A DNA stretch of 59,091 nt from an uncultured Pseudomonadota bacterium (GTDB lineage Bacteria; Pseudomonadota; Gammaproteobacteria; Steroidobacterales; Steroidobacteraceae). This document shows, one piece after another, positions 7,787-17,706 of this stretch. The position numbers and the translations under genes were made by a program. The notes under the pieces are model-generated. The model worked only from the letters and a program-made list of their open reading frames with translations, had not been told where the DNA came from and made no database searches. The stretch is from positions 1 to 59,091 of the forward strand of contig CAIYLH010000049.1 in assembly GCA_903927005.1 (NCBI GenBank), read 5' to 3'. Every line of letters starts with the position of its first letter. Position 1 is the stretch's first letter.

Positions 7787-7980
7787 CTGCCGTCTCCCAA
7801 CGGTTCCGAATTCGGTCGTTAGGGTGACTCTGCGCCAAGTTCCGAGTGGGCGCCCGGGAACAAATCGACCATTGTCTTGGAATTACCGTTTCGGTCTATA
7901 AATCATCTATATCAGTGATATACGCATGTATTTCGATTCCGGTTTCGGATTCGGTCGTTTCGAGCGATAATTAGCGTGCC
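7787..7980. promoter_or_regulatory. Divergent control region of the element
   Basis: This 194-bp gap separates the leftward regulator-replication genes from the rightward CGNR-integrase genes and is clearly richer in A and T. It holds a near-perfect palindrome, TATATCAGTGATATA (7908-7922), and a direct repeat, ATTCGGTCGTT (7810-7820 and 7949-7959). A GATAAT box at 7966-7971 lies so close to ATG 7981 that the rightward message may have almost no leader. These are plausible operators and promoters for a phage switch; no protein binding is shown. Confidence 0.5.
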
Positions 7981-8580
7981 ATGATAGAAACCAACACCTT
8001 GATTCAGTGGGCCGAGGATTTGGTGGCGTTCGCCAATGACGCGCCTTCAAATCCTCTCTTCAACAGCGACGATGCCGACCCGGACTGGGCCGAGTACGCG
8101 CTACCTGAAGAGGCACGGACGACAGACCAAGTCGCATCGCTCCGCAAGGCGATACGTCGCCGACTCGCCGAGCTTGCGAAGTGGCAACCGTCAAAGAACC
8201 GTGCACCGAAAGTGCCGAGCAAGTTGCGAGGAATGGCGGAGGGCTGGCTGGAGGATCCGCTCGTGCAGAGCACCCACAGGCACCACGCGCTCACTCCGAT
8301 GGACGGCGTGCTGTCGCTGACGGACGATGGACGACTGCAAGTGGAGCCGATGTTCCGCAGCGTGGACGCAAAGTACGCGGTCACGTTCGCCGAGTTGATC
8401 GGCCCCCAGCCGGTCGCCCTGATTCGCCGCTGCGCTGTCTGCAACAAATTCTTCGTGTGCGTCCTAGGCCGAAAAGGCGCACCACGAAAGAACTGTAACG
8501 AGCATCGCTCAGATGCATCGAGTGGCCGCACCTATCGAACCCGCAAACGTCGCGCAAAGTTGCGCAAGGAGAAGAAGTGA
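7981..8580 (+). CDS. CGNR-like zinc-finger protein next to the integrase
   Basis: A protein of 199 residues with an unrecognised N-terminal domain (about 1-145) and a C-terminal zinc-finger-like segment: Cys151 and Cys154 in RRCAVCNKFF, Cys172 and His175 in KNCNEHR. A very basic tail follows (RTYRTRKRRAKLRKEKK). The layout is like the CGNR/ABATE family, thought to be DNA-binding regulators. No ribosome binding site is seen before ATG 7981. The integrase gene starts inside its last codons (GTGA), so the two are expressed together. It may regulate the element or assist recombination; neither is shown. Confidence 0.65.
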   Translation: MIETNTLIQWAEDLVAFANDAPSNPLFNSDDADPDWAEYALPEEARTTDQVASLRKAIRRRLAELAKWQPSKNRAPKVPSKLRGMAEGWLEDPLVQSTHRHHALTPMDGVLSLTDDGRLQVEPMFRSVDAKYAVTFAELIGPQPVALIRRCAVCNKFFVCVLGRKGAPRKNCNEHRSDASSGRTYRTRKRRAKLRKEKK

Positions 8581-9902
8581 GAACGCCGAAGAAGATCAAC
8601 CTGCCGGGCGACCCGGCCAAAGGTAAGCGGCCGTCCGTCCGCTGGGAGGTTCGCCTACCCCAGCCCGACGGCAAGCTGAAGTACAAACGTTTCAACACAC
8701 AAAAGGAGGCCGAGCGCGCCGCCGCGAAGCAGGACGAATTGATGGATGCCGTGAAGAACGGGACCGCGCCGAAGGTCTACAACCTTACGGTCAATCAGCT
8801 TCTCGACGAATACGAGAAGTCGCGCCTGGGGGTCAGCACGAAGCTGCGGCCGTCGTCCGTGAAAGGCAGCCAGCAGGCAATCGCGAAGCTGCGGCCTTTC
8901 TTCGGGGCGATGAAGGCGGCGTCAGTGCAGCAAAAGCAGGTCGAGGAGTTCCGGGAGCAAACTCTGGCCGACGTGAAGGCGCGGCAGGCGGCGAAACTCG
9001 ACGCACTGAAGCGGAAGCTGACGAAGATTGCGGCAGACAAGCGCGGTGTCCGCGGCCGTCGGAAGCTGGCGGCGATTGACGCTGACTCCGACGAGATTGC
9101 GGCCCGCGTCGCTCGGACGGGTCCACGCGCGACCAACAAGGCCCTCGCCTTCCTGCGGCACGTTTATAAGTTCGCACAGGCCCGACGGTACGTCGCCTTC
9201 AATCCGACCGACGGCGTGGAGTTCCTGAAGGCTCCGACGCGCATGGACCGCCCGCTGGACACGAACGTGCTGACGGTCGAGGAAGCCTATGCCCTGCTCT
9301 CGGCGGTCAATCCGGAGTACCGCGCGGCGATCATGGTGCTGATGTTTGGCGGGCTGCGGCTCGGCGAACTGGGCGGACTGACGTGGGGCGACCTTGAGCT
9401 GGATCGGGACGAGCCGCGGCTGTTCGTTCGCCAGCAGCGCGAAGGCGTGACCGGGAAGATCACGGAGCCGAAGTCGGCTGCGGGCCGAAGGTTCGTGGAC
9501 CTACTGCCTGAGGTTGTGAAGGAACTTCGGCAGCACAAGCTCCGCACGCAGAAAGCGTCACCCGAGTTCGTGTTCCCGTATCACGGTCGTCGCTTCCGGG
9601 ATAACGAGTTCTTCCCGGCGCTGCGGCGCGCGAAGCTGCGGCGTATTCGGCTTCACGATCTGCGACACACGGCCGCGAGTTTCATGATCGCGAGCGGCGT
9701 CGATATCGCTGCTGTGAGTCGTCAGCTCGGACACGCCGACGTTTCGATCACGCTCTCGGTCTATACGCACGCGATCAAGCGCCGCAGCGAGAGCAGCGTG
9801 GGCGCGAAGATGGCTGCTTTTCTCAGCGCGGAAAAGCGTGGTGGTTTTTCGGTGGTTATGGGTGAGGACGATGCGATGAGGGAGGTTGCGAACGCCTCCT
9901 AA
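8577..9902 (+). CDS. int: Tyrosine-family site-specific integrase
   Basis: The recombinase that inserts and excises the element, 441 residues. The N-terminal arm-binding segment (WEVRLPQPDGKLKYKRF) is followed by a core-binding helical domain with a long charged coil near 140-165. The catalytic domain has all expected residues: Arg in GGLRLGEL near 260, Lys in TEPKSAAGRR near 301, HDLRHTAAS near 360, LGHADVSIT near 382 and the nucleophile Tyr in SVYTHA near 392. It starts at GTG 8577, overlapping the upstream stop. It ends 27 bases from tRNA-Cys, which is therefore the presumed attachment site. Confidence 0.93.
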   Translation: MRTPKKINLPGDPAKGKRPSVRWEVRLPQPDGKLKYKRFNTQKEAERAAAKQDELMDAVKNGTAPKVYNLTVNQLLDEYEKSRLGVSTKLRPSSVKGSQQAIAKLRPFFGAMKAASVQQKQVEEFREQTLADVKARQAAKLDALKRKLTKIAADKRGVRGRRKLAAIDADSDEIAARVARTGPRATNKALAFLRHVYKFAQARRYVAFNPTDGVEFLKAPTRMDRPLDTNVLTVEEAYALLSAVNPEYRAAIMVLMFGGLRLGELGGLTWGDLELDRDEPRLFVRQQREGVTGKITEPKSAAGRRFVDLLPEVVKELRQHKLRTQKASPEFVFPYHGRRFRDNEFFPALRRAKLRRIRLHDLRHTAASFMIASGVDIAAVSRQLGHADVSITLSVYTHAIKRRSESSVGAKMAAFLSAEKRGGFSVVMGEDDAMREVANAS

Positions 9903-9928
9903 CCCATTGGAATTATAGTGTTTTTAGG

Positions 9929-9950
9929 TGGAGGCGTCGGCCGGAATCGA
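9929..9950. other. Probable attachment site at the tRNA-Cys 3' end
   Basis: The element's integrase ends just beyond the 3' end of tRNA-Cys. Tyrosine integrases usually recombine within the T-arm and acceptor end of a tRNA and rebuild the gene, so the core should lie in this part of the tRNA. The matching copy at the far end is outside the window, so the exact core cannot be defined. Confidence 0.5.
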
Positions 9951-10002
9951 ACCGGCGTACACGGATTTGCAGTCCGCTGCGTGACCACTCCGCCACGACG
10001 CC
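9929..10002 (-). tRNA. tRNA-Cys (anticodon GCA)
   Basis: A 74-base cloverleaf on the minus strand. The acceptor arm pairs GGCGTCG with CGACGCC, followed by the discriminator U and encoded CCA. The anticodon loop contains GCA and the T-loop reads GGTTCGATTCC. It lies eight bases downstream of tRNA-Gly and is probably cut from the same precursor. Its 3' end borders the integrated element, yet the gene is complete. Confidence 0.95.
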
Positions 10003-10010
10003 GAAGGATT

Positions 10011-10086
10011 TGGAGCGGGAAACGAGGCTCGAACTCGCGACCTCAACCTTGGCAAGGTTGCGCTCTACCAACTGAGCTATTCCCGC
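10011..10086 (-). tRNA. tRNA-Gly (anticodon GCC)
   Basis: A 76-base cloverleaf: acceptor GCGGGAA paired with TTCCCGC, D-arm AGCTCAGTTGGTAGAGC, anticodon loop with GCC, T-arm with GTTCGAG, discriminator U and CCA. It lies downstream of pgsA, as glyW does in E. coli, with tRNA-Cys next. Confidence 0.96.
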
Positions 10087-10102
10087 CCGCGGCGAACCCG
10101 GA

Positions 10103-10130
10103 ATTCTAAAGTAAGTGAATGAAGTGTCAA
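10103..10130 (-). promoter_or_regulatory. Sigma70-type promoter of the tRNA-Gly/tRNA-Cys unit
   Basis: On the minus strand, TTGACA (10125-10130) and TAGAAT (10103-10108) are separated by 16 bases. The start would fall near 10096, about ten bases before tRNA-Gly, with a GC-rich discriminator typical of stable-RNA promoters. It is a near-consensus match. Confidence 0.75.
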
Positions 10131-10143
10131 GACTCTTTTGGCC

Positions 10144-10713
10144 TTAAGAGCGAGTATTCGCACTCAGTTCCGGCCAGGCGGCTCGCAGGTAAATAACCAT
10201 TGACCAGAGCGTCAGGACCGCGGCCAGCACCGTCAGGGCAAGGCCCATACGGTAAATGGGCAGGCCCCAGAGGTCCTGGTAGAACAGCATCATCGACAGT
10301 CCGACGATCTGCGCAATGGTCTTGAACTTGCCCAGCGAGGAGACGGCGACCTTCTGGCGGGCGCCGATTTCGGCCATCCACTCACGCAGCGCGGAAATTG
10401 CGATCTCCCGTCCGATGATCACCGCGGCGGTCAGGGTCACGTACCAGATATGGTCGCGGCTGACGATCAGCACCAGTGCGGTCGCCACAATCAGCTTGTC
10501 GGCCACCGGATCGAGGAACGCGCCCAGTCGCGACACCTGTCCGCTGCGGCGTGCGAAGTAGCCATCGAGCGTATCGGTAATGCCGGCGATGGCGAACAGC
10601 GTGCAGGCGAGGATGTCACCCCAGCCATACGGCAGGTAAAACAGCCCGACAATCACCGGGATCAGCGCGATGCGCAGCGCCGTCAGCAGGTTGGGGAACG
10701 TATAGGGAGTCAC
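10144..10713 (-). CDS. pgsA: CDP-diacylglycerol-glycerol-3-phosphate 3-phosphatidyltransferase
   Basis: Makes phosphatidylglycerol phosphate from CDP-diacylglycerol and glycerol 3-phosphate, the committed step to phosphatidylglycerol and cardiolipin, in the inner membrane. At 189 residues it has the usual length. The CDP-alcohol phosphotransferase motif (DG, AR, G, D, D) runs from DTLDGYFARR to LGAFLDPVADK at about 46-74, and several hydrophobic helices cover the rest. ATG 10713 lies three bases after the uvrC stop, so the two form one transcript. Gene order uvrC-pgsA-tRNA-Gly-tRNA-Cys matches E. coli. Confidence 0.95.
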   Translation of the reverse strand: MTPYTFPNLLTALRIALIPVIVGLFYLPYGWGDILACTLFAIAGITDTLDGYFARRSGQVSRLGAFLDPVADKLIVATALVLIVSRDHIWYVTLTAAVIIGREIAISALREWMAEIGARQKVAVSSLGKFKTIAQIVGLSMMLFYQDLWGLPIYRMGLALTVLAAVLTLWSMVIYLRAAWPELSANTRS

Positions 10714-10716
10714 GAA

Positions 10717-12645
10717 TCAGCTGTCCGGGTGCAAGCGAGCGTAAATGGCCTCGGCGAGGTGCCGTCCGATCCCACGAACCTGGGCGAGATCGTCGACGCC
10801 AGCGCCTAGCACTCCCTGCAGACCGCCGAACCGCTTGAGCAGCTCCCGCCGTCGCGCAGGCCCCAGTCCCGGCACATCCTCCAGCACCGAGGACTGCCGC
10901 GCTTTGGCGCGGCGGGCACGGTGGCCGGCGATCGCGAAGCGGTGTGCCTCGTCCCGGACACGCTGAATCAGGTGCAGAGCACGCGAATCCGGCGCAAGTA
11001 TAAGCGGCAGGTCCTGACCCAACAAGAAAAGCCGCTCCTGGCCGACGCGCCGGTCGGCGCCCTTGGCGACGCCAACGACCGCAGGGACCTGCACCTCGAG
11101 ACTGGCGAGCACTTCCACCGCCTGTGCCAGCTGGCCGGTGCCACCATCGATCAGCAGCACGTCCGGCAGCCGCGCCTCCCCCGCCTTGACCCGGCGGTAG
11201 CGCCGCGTGAGGGCCTGGCGCATGGCGGCATAGTCATCGCCCGGCGCGATCCCCTCGAGGTTGAAGCGCCGGTAGTCGGCCTTCAGCGGTCCTTCCGGCC
11301 CAAACACGACGCACGAAGCGACCGTCGCCTCGCCGCGGGTATGGCTGATGTCAAAGCACTCCAGTCGCGCCGGCGGGGTGGCCATGCCGAGCGCCTCCCC
11401 CACCTCGCGCAGTTGCTGCTCGATGCCTGCCTGGGTGGCGAGCCGCATCTTCAGCGCCTGGACGGCATTGTCGCGGGTCATGTCCAGCCAGCGGACCTTC
11501 AGGCCGCGCGAGGCGACATGAATCGTGACCCGGTGGCCGGCGCGCTCGGCCAGCGCCGCGGCGAGCGTATCGGCCCCCGGCACGGCCACCTCGAGCACCA
11601 GTTCGGGGGGCGCCTCGTGTGCCAGGTAGTGCTGCGTGACGAAGGCCGCGACCACCTCGTCGGGCTCTGCAAACGGCGCTTTGGCAAAATACGTGGTCGT
11701 CCCGAGATTGCGGCCGGCGCGCACGAACATCACGCCGATGCCGTACTCGCCGGGGCCGCTGGCGACCGCGACCACGTCGCAGTCGAGTTCGTCGCCGGCA
11801 CTGACGATCTGCTGCGCCTGCAGCGACCTCAGCGCCGCCAGCTGGTCGCGCAGTGCCGCTGCCTTCTCGAACGCCAGCGTCGCCGCCGCCGCCTCCATGC
11901 GGTTGCCAAGCTCAGTCGCCACCTCCTCGTTGCGCCCCTCCAGCACCCGCGCCACGGCCGCAACATCGGCGGCGTAGTCGGCCTCGCTGATAAGCCCTAC
12001 GCACGGGCCCGAGCAGCGCGCGATCTGGTACTGCAGGCAAGGCCGAGTGCGGTTGGCGAAATAGCTGTCCTCGCACTGCCGCAGCTTGAACAGCTTTTGC
12101 AGCTGCAACAGCGTCTCGCGGACCGCGACCGAGTTCGGGTACGGACCGAAGAACCGGCCGGGCATGCGCCGACTGCCGCGGTAGAAGCTCAGCCGGGGAT
12201 AGCTTTGCTGAGTGGTCAGATACAGGTACGGGAAGCTCTTGTCGTCCTTCAGCAGGATGTTGTAGTGCGGCCGGTGCTTCTTGATCAGGTTGAACTCGAG
12301 CAGCAACGCCTCGGTGTCCGAGTTGGTGACGGTGACCTCGATGGCGGCGATCTGGCGCACCAGCGCCACGACCTTCGGCTGCACGACGTCACTGCGAAAG
12401 TAGCTGGCCACGCGCGAGCGCAGGTTGCCTGCCTTGCCGACATAGAGGATTTGGCCACCAGCGTCGAGCATCCGGTAGACACCGGGCCGCGTGGGCAGCG
12501 AGGCGACAAACGCCTTGGGATCGAACGCCTGGTTCGGATCCGCCCCGCCCTGCTCGACGACCAGCGTCGGCGGGGCGGTCAATGCTCCGGCCGCGGCAAC
12601 CGCGGTCGGGAACTCATCAGCGGGGGTGGAGGTCGGCATCGGCAC
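10717..12645 (-). CDS. uvrC: Excinuclease ABC subunit C
   Basis: The dual-incision nuclease of nucleotide excision repair. The GIY-YIG domain starts at PGVYRMLDAGGQILYVGKA (about 54-72); four cysteines near 182-210 (RQCEDSY, RPCLQYQIARCSGPC) fit the iron-sulfur site known in this family. Next come a UvrB-binding UVR segment near 255, the RNase H-like C-terminal nuclease with ECFDISHT near 430 and LIDGG near 502, and helix-hairpin-helix repeats at the end (VPGLGPARRRELLKRFGG). The 50 residues before the GIY-YIG domain are longer than usual and no clear ribosome binding site precedes GTG 12645, so the true start may lie further downstream. Confidence 0.95.
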   Translation of the reverse strand: MPMPTSTPADEFPTAVAAAGALTAPPTLVVEQGGADPNQAFDPKAFVASLPTRPGVYRMLDAGGQILYVGKAGNLRSRVASYFRSDVVQPKVVALVRQIAAIEVTVTNSDTEALLLEFNLIKKHRPHYNILLKDDKSFPYLYLTTQQSYPRLSFYRGSRRMPGRFFGPYPNSVAVRETLLQLQKLFKLRQCEDSYFANRTRPCLQYQIARCSGPCVGLISEADYAADVAAVARVLEGRNEEVATELGNRMEAAAATLAFEKAAALRDQLAALRSLQAQQIVSAGDELDCDVVAVASGPGEYGIGVMFVRAGRNLGTTTYFAKAPFAEPDEVVAAFVTQHYLAHEAPPELVLEVAVPGADTLAAALAERAGHRVTIHVASRGLKVRWLDMTRDNAVQALKMRLATQAGIEQQLREVGEALGMATPPARLECFDISHTRGEATVASCVVFGPEGPLKADYRRFNLEGIAPGDDYAAMRQALTRRYRRVKAGEARLPDVLLIDGGTGQLAQAVEVLASLEVQVPAVVGVAKGADRRVGQERLFLLGQDLPLILAPDSRALHLIQRVRDEAHRFAIAGHRARRAKARQSSVLEDVPGLGPARRRELLKRFGGLQGVLGAGVDDLAQVRGIGRHLAEAIYARLHPDS

Positions 12646-12682
12646 AGATAATCCGGTGCCGGCCTTCCCCCCGCAAGCCCCA

Positions 12683-13969
12683 TCAATGGGCCTTGAACTG
12701 CTCTTCTTCGGTCGAGCCCTTCATGGCGCTCGTCGAGGAGGTGCCGCCGGTGACGGTGCTGGTCACATCGTCGAAGTAGCCGGCACCGACCTCACGCTGG
12801 TGCTTGGTGGCGGTGTAGCCGTCCTTTTCAGCGGCGAACTCCGCTTCCTGCAGGGCGACGTAGGCGGTCATCTGCGCGGCCTTGTAGCCCTTGGCGAGCT
12901 GGAACATCGAGAAGTTCAGCGCGTGGAAGCCGGCCAGTGTGATGAACTGGAACTTGTAGCCCATCGCCCCCAGCTCGCGCTGGAACTTTGCGATCGTGGC
13001 GTCATCGAGCTTCGACTTCCAGTTGAACGACGGCGAGCAGTTGTAGGCCAGCATCTTGCCGGGGAACTTGGCATGGATCGCATCGGCGAACTTCTTCGCG
13101 TCTTCAAGATCCGGGTGGCCCGTCTCGCACCAGATCAGGTCGGCGTACGGCGCGTACGCAAGACCGCGCGCAATCGCCTGCTCGAGGTCGGCCTTGACGT
13201 AGAAGAAGCCTTCCGCGGTCCGACCCTTCGAGTGGTCGATGAACGGCGTGTCGCGCGAGTCGACGTCGGCGGTCAGCAGGTTCGCGCTTTCCGCGTCCGT
13301 GCGCGCCACCAGCACCGTCGGCACGCCGCAGGTGTCGGCCGCGAGCCGCGCCGCGACGAGCTTGGCGATGGCTTCCTGGGTCGGCACCAGCACCTTGCCG
13401 CCCATGTGGCCGCACTTCTTCGCGCTCGACAGCTGGTCCTCGAAGTGCACGCCGGCGGCGCCCGCTTCGATCATGCCCTTCATCAGCTCGAAAGCGTTGA
13501 GTACGCCGCCAAAGCCCGCTTCGGCATCCGCGACGATCGGCTGCAGCCAGTCGATCGAGTCGTTGCCCTCGGCGTGGTGGATCTGGTCGGCGCGCATCAG
13601 GGTGTTGTTGATCTTGCGCACCACTTCCGGCACCGAGTTCGCGGGATACAGCGACTGGTCGGGGTACATCTCGCCGGCGACGTTGGCGTCGCCCGCCACC
13701 TGCCAGCCGGACAGGTAGATCGCGTTGAGCCCCGCCTTCACCTGCTGCATCGCCTGGTTGCCGGTCAGCGCGCCCAGCGCGTTGACGTACGGCATCTTGG
13801 CCATGTGCGACCAGAGCTTCTCGGCGCCGAGCTTGGCGAGCGAATATTCCATCGGCACTGTACCGCGCAGGCGGACGACGTCGGCGGCCGTGTAGCCACG
13901 AATCACTCCCTTCCAGCGAGGGTTGGTCTCCCAGTCCTTCTGCATCTGCTCGGCGGTCAACATCGTCAT
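12683..13969 (-). CDS. aceA: Isocitrate lyase
   Basis: Splits isocitrate into glyoxylate and succinate, the first step of the glyoxylate shunt, in the cytoplasm. The protein of 428 residues has the catalytic signature [10 protein letters not shown] at about 188-197, with the active cysteine, and the C-terminal substrate loop YNCSPSFNW near 318. The start MTMLTAEQ has GGGAG about seven bases upstream. It lies 18 bases downstream of the malate synthase gene, so the operon order is aceB-aceA. No aceK kinase/phosphatase gene is visible here. Confidence 0.97.
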   Translation of the reverse strand: MTMLTAEQMQKDWETNPRWKGVIRGYTAADVVRLRGTVPMEYSLAKLGAEKLWSHMAKMPYVNALGALTGNQAMQQVKAGLNAIYLSGWQVAGDANVAGEMYPDQSLYPANSVPEVVRKINNTLMRADQIHHAEGNDSIDWLQPIVADAEAGFGGVLNAFELMKGMIEAGAAGVHFEDQLSSAKKCGHMGGKVLVPTQEAIAKLVAARLAADTCGVPTVLVARTDAESANLLTADVDSRDTPFIDHSKGRTAEGFFYVKADLEQAIARGLAYAPYADLIWCETGHPDLEDAKKFADAIHAKFPGKMLAYNCSPSFNWKSKLDDATIAKFQRELGAMGYKFQFITLAGFHALNFSMFQLAKGYKAAQMTAYVALQEAEFAAEKDGYTATKHQREVGAGYFDDVTSTVTGGTSSTSAMKGSTEEEQFKAH

Positions 13970-13987
13970 GGAATGGCTCCCGGTCGG

Positions 13988-15604
13988 TTAATCAATGTCG
14001 CGGTAGGCGGTCAGGGTCAAAAATGTCGCGAACTGGTCGCTGGCGGTGAGCTCGGTGACGAGCTCGGCCGCGCGTGTGAAGTGGCCCTTGGCAAAGCCCT
14101 CCGCCCCCAGCTCGGCGCGGATCTTAGCGAGTTCCTCGGCCAGTAGCGTCATTACCAGCGCGAATGCGACGGTGCGCCCGTCGTCCAGTACCGCGCGGTG
14201 GTGCACGCATTGCCACAGCTGGGCGCGCGCGATCTCGGCGGTCGCCGCGTCCTCCATCAGGTTGAAGATCGGCACGCAGCCGTTGCCGCCCAGCCAGGCG
14301 GCCAGGTAGCGGATCGCGACGGCGAGGTTGTTGCGCAGGCCGGCCTCGGTAATCGAGCCTGTTGGCACCTGCAGCAGGTCGGCGGCGGTCACCTGGACGT
14401 CGTCGCGGCGGCGGTGCAGGTTGTTGCGGGTCGGCATGAGCCGGTCGAACACCTCCATGGCCACCGGCACGAGCGCCGGATGGGCGACCCAGGTGCCGTC
14501 ATGTCCGTCACTCGCCTCGCGCTCCTTGTCTGAGCGCACCTTGGCGAGGGCTTCGGCATTCGCGACCGGATCGTTCTTGATCGGAATCTGCGCCGCCATG
14601 CCGCCCAGGGCGAACGCGCCGCGACGGTGGCAGGTCTTGATCACCAGCTGCGAGTAGCAGCGCAGGAAGTGCGTGGTCATCGCAACCTGGCTGCGGTCGG
14701 GCAGCAGGAATTCGCGGTGGCGGCTGAATTTCTTGATGAAGCTGAAGATGTAGTCCCAGCGGCCACAGTTGAGCGCGACGATGTAATCGCGCAGCTCGTA
14801 GAGGATTTCATCCAGTTCGAAGGCCGCGCAGATCGTCTCCACCAGCACGGTGCACTTGATCGTGCCGTGGCGCAGGCCGAGGCGGGATTCGGCCTCACGA
14901 AACACGTCGTTCCACAGCCGCGCTTCGTGGTGGCTCTCGAGCTTGGGCAGGTAAAAGTAAGGCCCGGTGCCGCGCGCGGCGAGCTCGGCGTGGTTGTGGA
15001 ACAGATACAGCCCGAAGTCGACCAGGGCGCCAGGGACCGGCGCGCCGTCGACGTGCCAGTGCTTTTCAACCAGGTGCCAGCCGCGCGGCCGCACCAGCAG
15101 CACGGCGGTCTGCTCGTTGAGGCGGTACTGGCGGCCATCGGCACCGTGGTAGTCGATGCGGCGGCGGACCGCGTCGGCGAGGTTCTGCTGCCCGCCGATG
15201 ACGTTCTCCCACGTCGGGCAGGAGGAATCCTCGCAATCGGCCATGAACGTCTTCGCGCCGGAGTTCAGGGCGTTGATGATCATCTTGCGGTCGGTGGGAG
15301 CGGTGATCTCGACCCGCCGGTCGAGCAGGTCGACCGGAATGGCGGCGATGCGCCAATCGGCGTCGCGGAGGGATTGGGTTTCAGGCAGAAAATCCGGTCG
15401 CGCGCCGGCGTCGATCTGCCGCTGGCGGACGTCACGGGCGAGCAGCAGTGCGGCGACACGCGGCGCGAATTCGCGCGCCAGTTCGGTGACGAACTGGATG
15501 GCAGCAGGCGCAAGCACGCTGCCCCGTCCGGGAGCAGCGCCGCCGCTGATATCGACGCCGGCCGGCGTGGCGGCGTCTAGCCCCGTGTCTGGAGCTGCAC
15601 TCAA
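13988..15604 (-). CDS. aceB: Malate synthase A
   Basis: Condenses glyoxylate with acetyl-CoA to malate, the second step of the glyoxylate shunt. The signature around SGAKTFMADCEDSSCPTWEN (near residue 115), the VLVETICAAFELDEIL strand and LMEDAATAEIARAQ near the end are typical of the A isoform. The start is uncertain: TTG 15604 has GAGGGGG just upstream, while GTG 15649 would add 15 residues and overlap the promoter space of the divergent pseudouridine synthase gene. It is followed closely by aceA. Confidence 0.94.
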   Translation of the reverse strand: MSAAPDTGLDAATPAGVDISGGAAPGRGSVLAPAAIQFVTELAREFAPRVAALLLARDVRQRQIDAGARPDFLPETQSLRDADWRIAAIPVDLLDRRVEITAPTDRKMIINALNSGAKTFMADCEDSSCPTWENVIGGQQNLADAVRRRIDYHGADGRQYRLNEQTAVLLVRPRGWHLVEKHWHVDGAPVPGALVDFGLYLFHNHAELAARGTGPYFYLPKLESHHEARLWNDVFREAESRLGLRHGTIKCTVLVETICAAFELDEILYELRDYIVALNCGRWDYIFSFIKKFSRHREFLLPDRSQVAMTTHFLRCYSQLVIKTCHRRGAFALGGMAAQIPIKNDPVANAEALAKVRSDKEREASDGHDGTWVAHPALVPVAMEVFDRLMPTRNNLHRRRDDVQVTAADLLQVPTGSITEAGLRNNLAVAIRYLAAWLGGNGCVPIFNLMEDAATAEIARAQLWQCVHHRAVLDDGRTVAFALVMTLLAEELAKIRAELGAEGFAKGHFTRAAELVTELTASDQFATFLTLTAYRDID

Positions 15605-16286
15605 TCGACCCCCTCGGCGCCCGTTCGGGACGCGCGTTTTGCAGTGCACAATACTAGCGGGAATCGACCACTACAGGCAATCTGCGCGCGTCCCGGCCCA
15701 CCCCTCGGAAATGCCATGCGGCTGCTGTTGTTAAACAAGCCCTTTCAGGTGCTGACCCGCTTTTCGCGGGCCGACGAGCGCCGCACCCTTGCCGACTGCG
15801 TCACGGCGCCGGGCCTGTACCCGGCCGGACGGCTCGACTACGACAGCGAAGGACTGCTGCTGTTGACCGATGACGGCATCCTGCAGGCGCAGATCAGCGA
15901 TCCGCGCCACGCCTTGCAGAAGACCTACTGGGCGCAGGTCGAGGGCGCCCCGACCCCGGCGCAGCTGGCGAAACTACGAGCAGGCGTGCTGTTGCCGGAC
16001 GGCTTGACCCGGCCTGCGGGCGCCAAAACGCTGCTTGAGCCGCCCAACCTGTGGACGCGGGATCCGCCGATCCGCTATCGCGCACAGATCCCGACGGGCT
16101 GGCTCGAACTGAGTCTGCGCGAGGGGCGCAACCGGCAAGTGCGGCGGATGACCGCGGCGGTCGGCTTGCCGACCTTGCGCCTGATCCGCGCCTCGATCGG
16201 GCCCTTCGACCTGACCGGGCTTGCGCCCGGCGACAGCCGCGACGCCTCACCGGGCGAGATCGCCACGCTGCGCACGCTGCTGTCGG

Positions 16287-17642
<1,356 letters not shown>

Positions 17643-17706
17643 AGTGGGCGAATCCTACCATCCCCGGAACGATTTGCTTGCAGTGCAATAAATCGATCGG
17701 GGCTGG

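Larger units (their letters stand above)
1..9950. mobile_element. Right end of an integrated prophage or phage satellite
   Basis: A phage-type module fills the first 9.9 kb: integrase, small DNA-binding regulators, primase-helicase, terminase subunits and prohead protease. The packaging and replication genes run on the minus strand; the CGNR protein and integrase run on the plus strand. The integrase stop codon lies 27 bases from the 3' end of tRNA-Cys, a common target of tyrosine integrases. The left end is outside the window, since no second copy of the tRNA-Cys 3' end was seen. Capsid, portal and tail genes are not visible, so an intact phage, a capsid-forming satellite and a decaying remnant cannot be told apart. 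All the visible genes are open. Confidence 0.85.

Noticed and set aside
10921-12651. A 576-codon plus-strand frame opposite uvrC
   Set aside because: A shadow of uvrC with the Arg, His and Gln-rich make-up expected of antisense frames.
12491-15580. Long plus-strand frames (551 and 317 codons) opposite aceA and aceB
   Set aside because: Both enzymes are unmistakable on the minus strand; the opposite frames show no domain.
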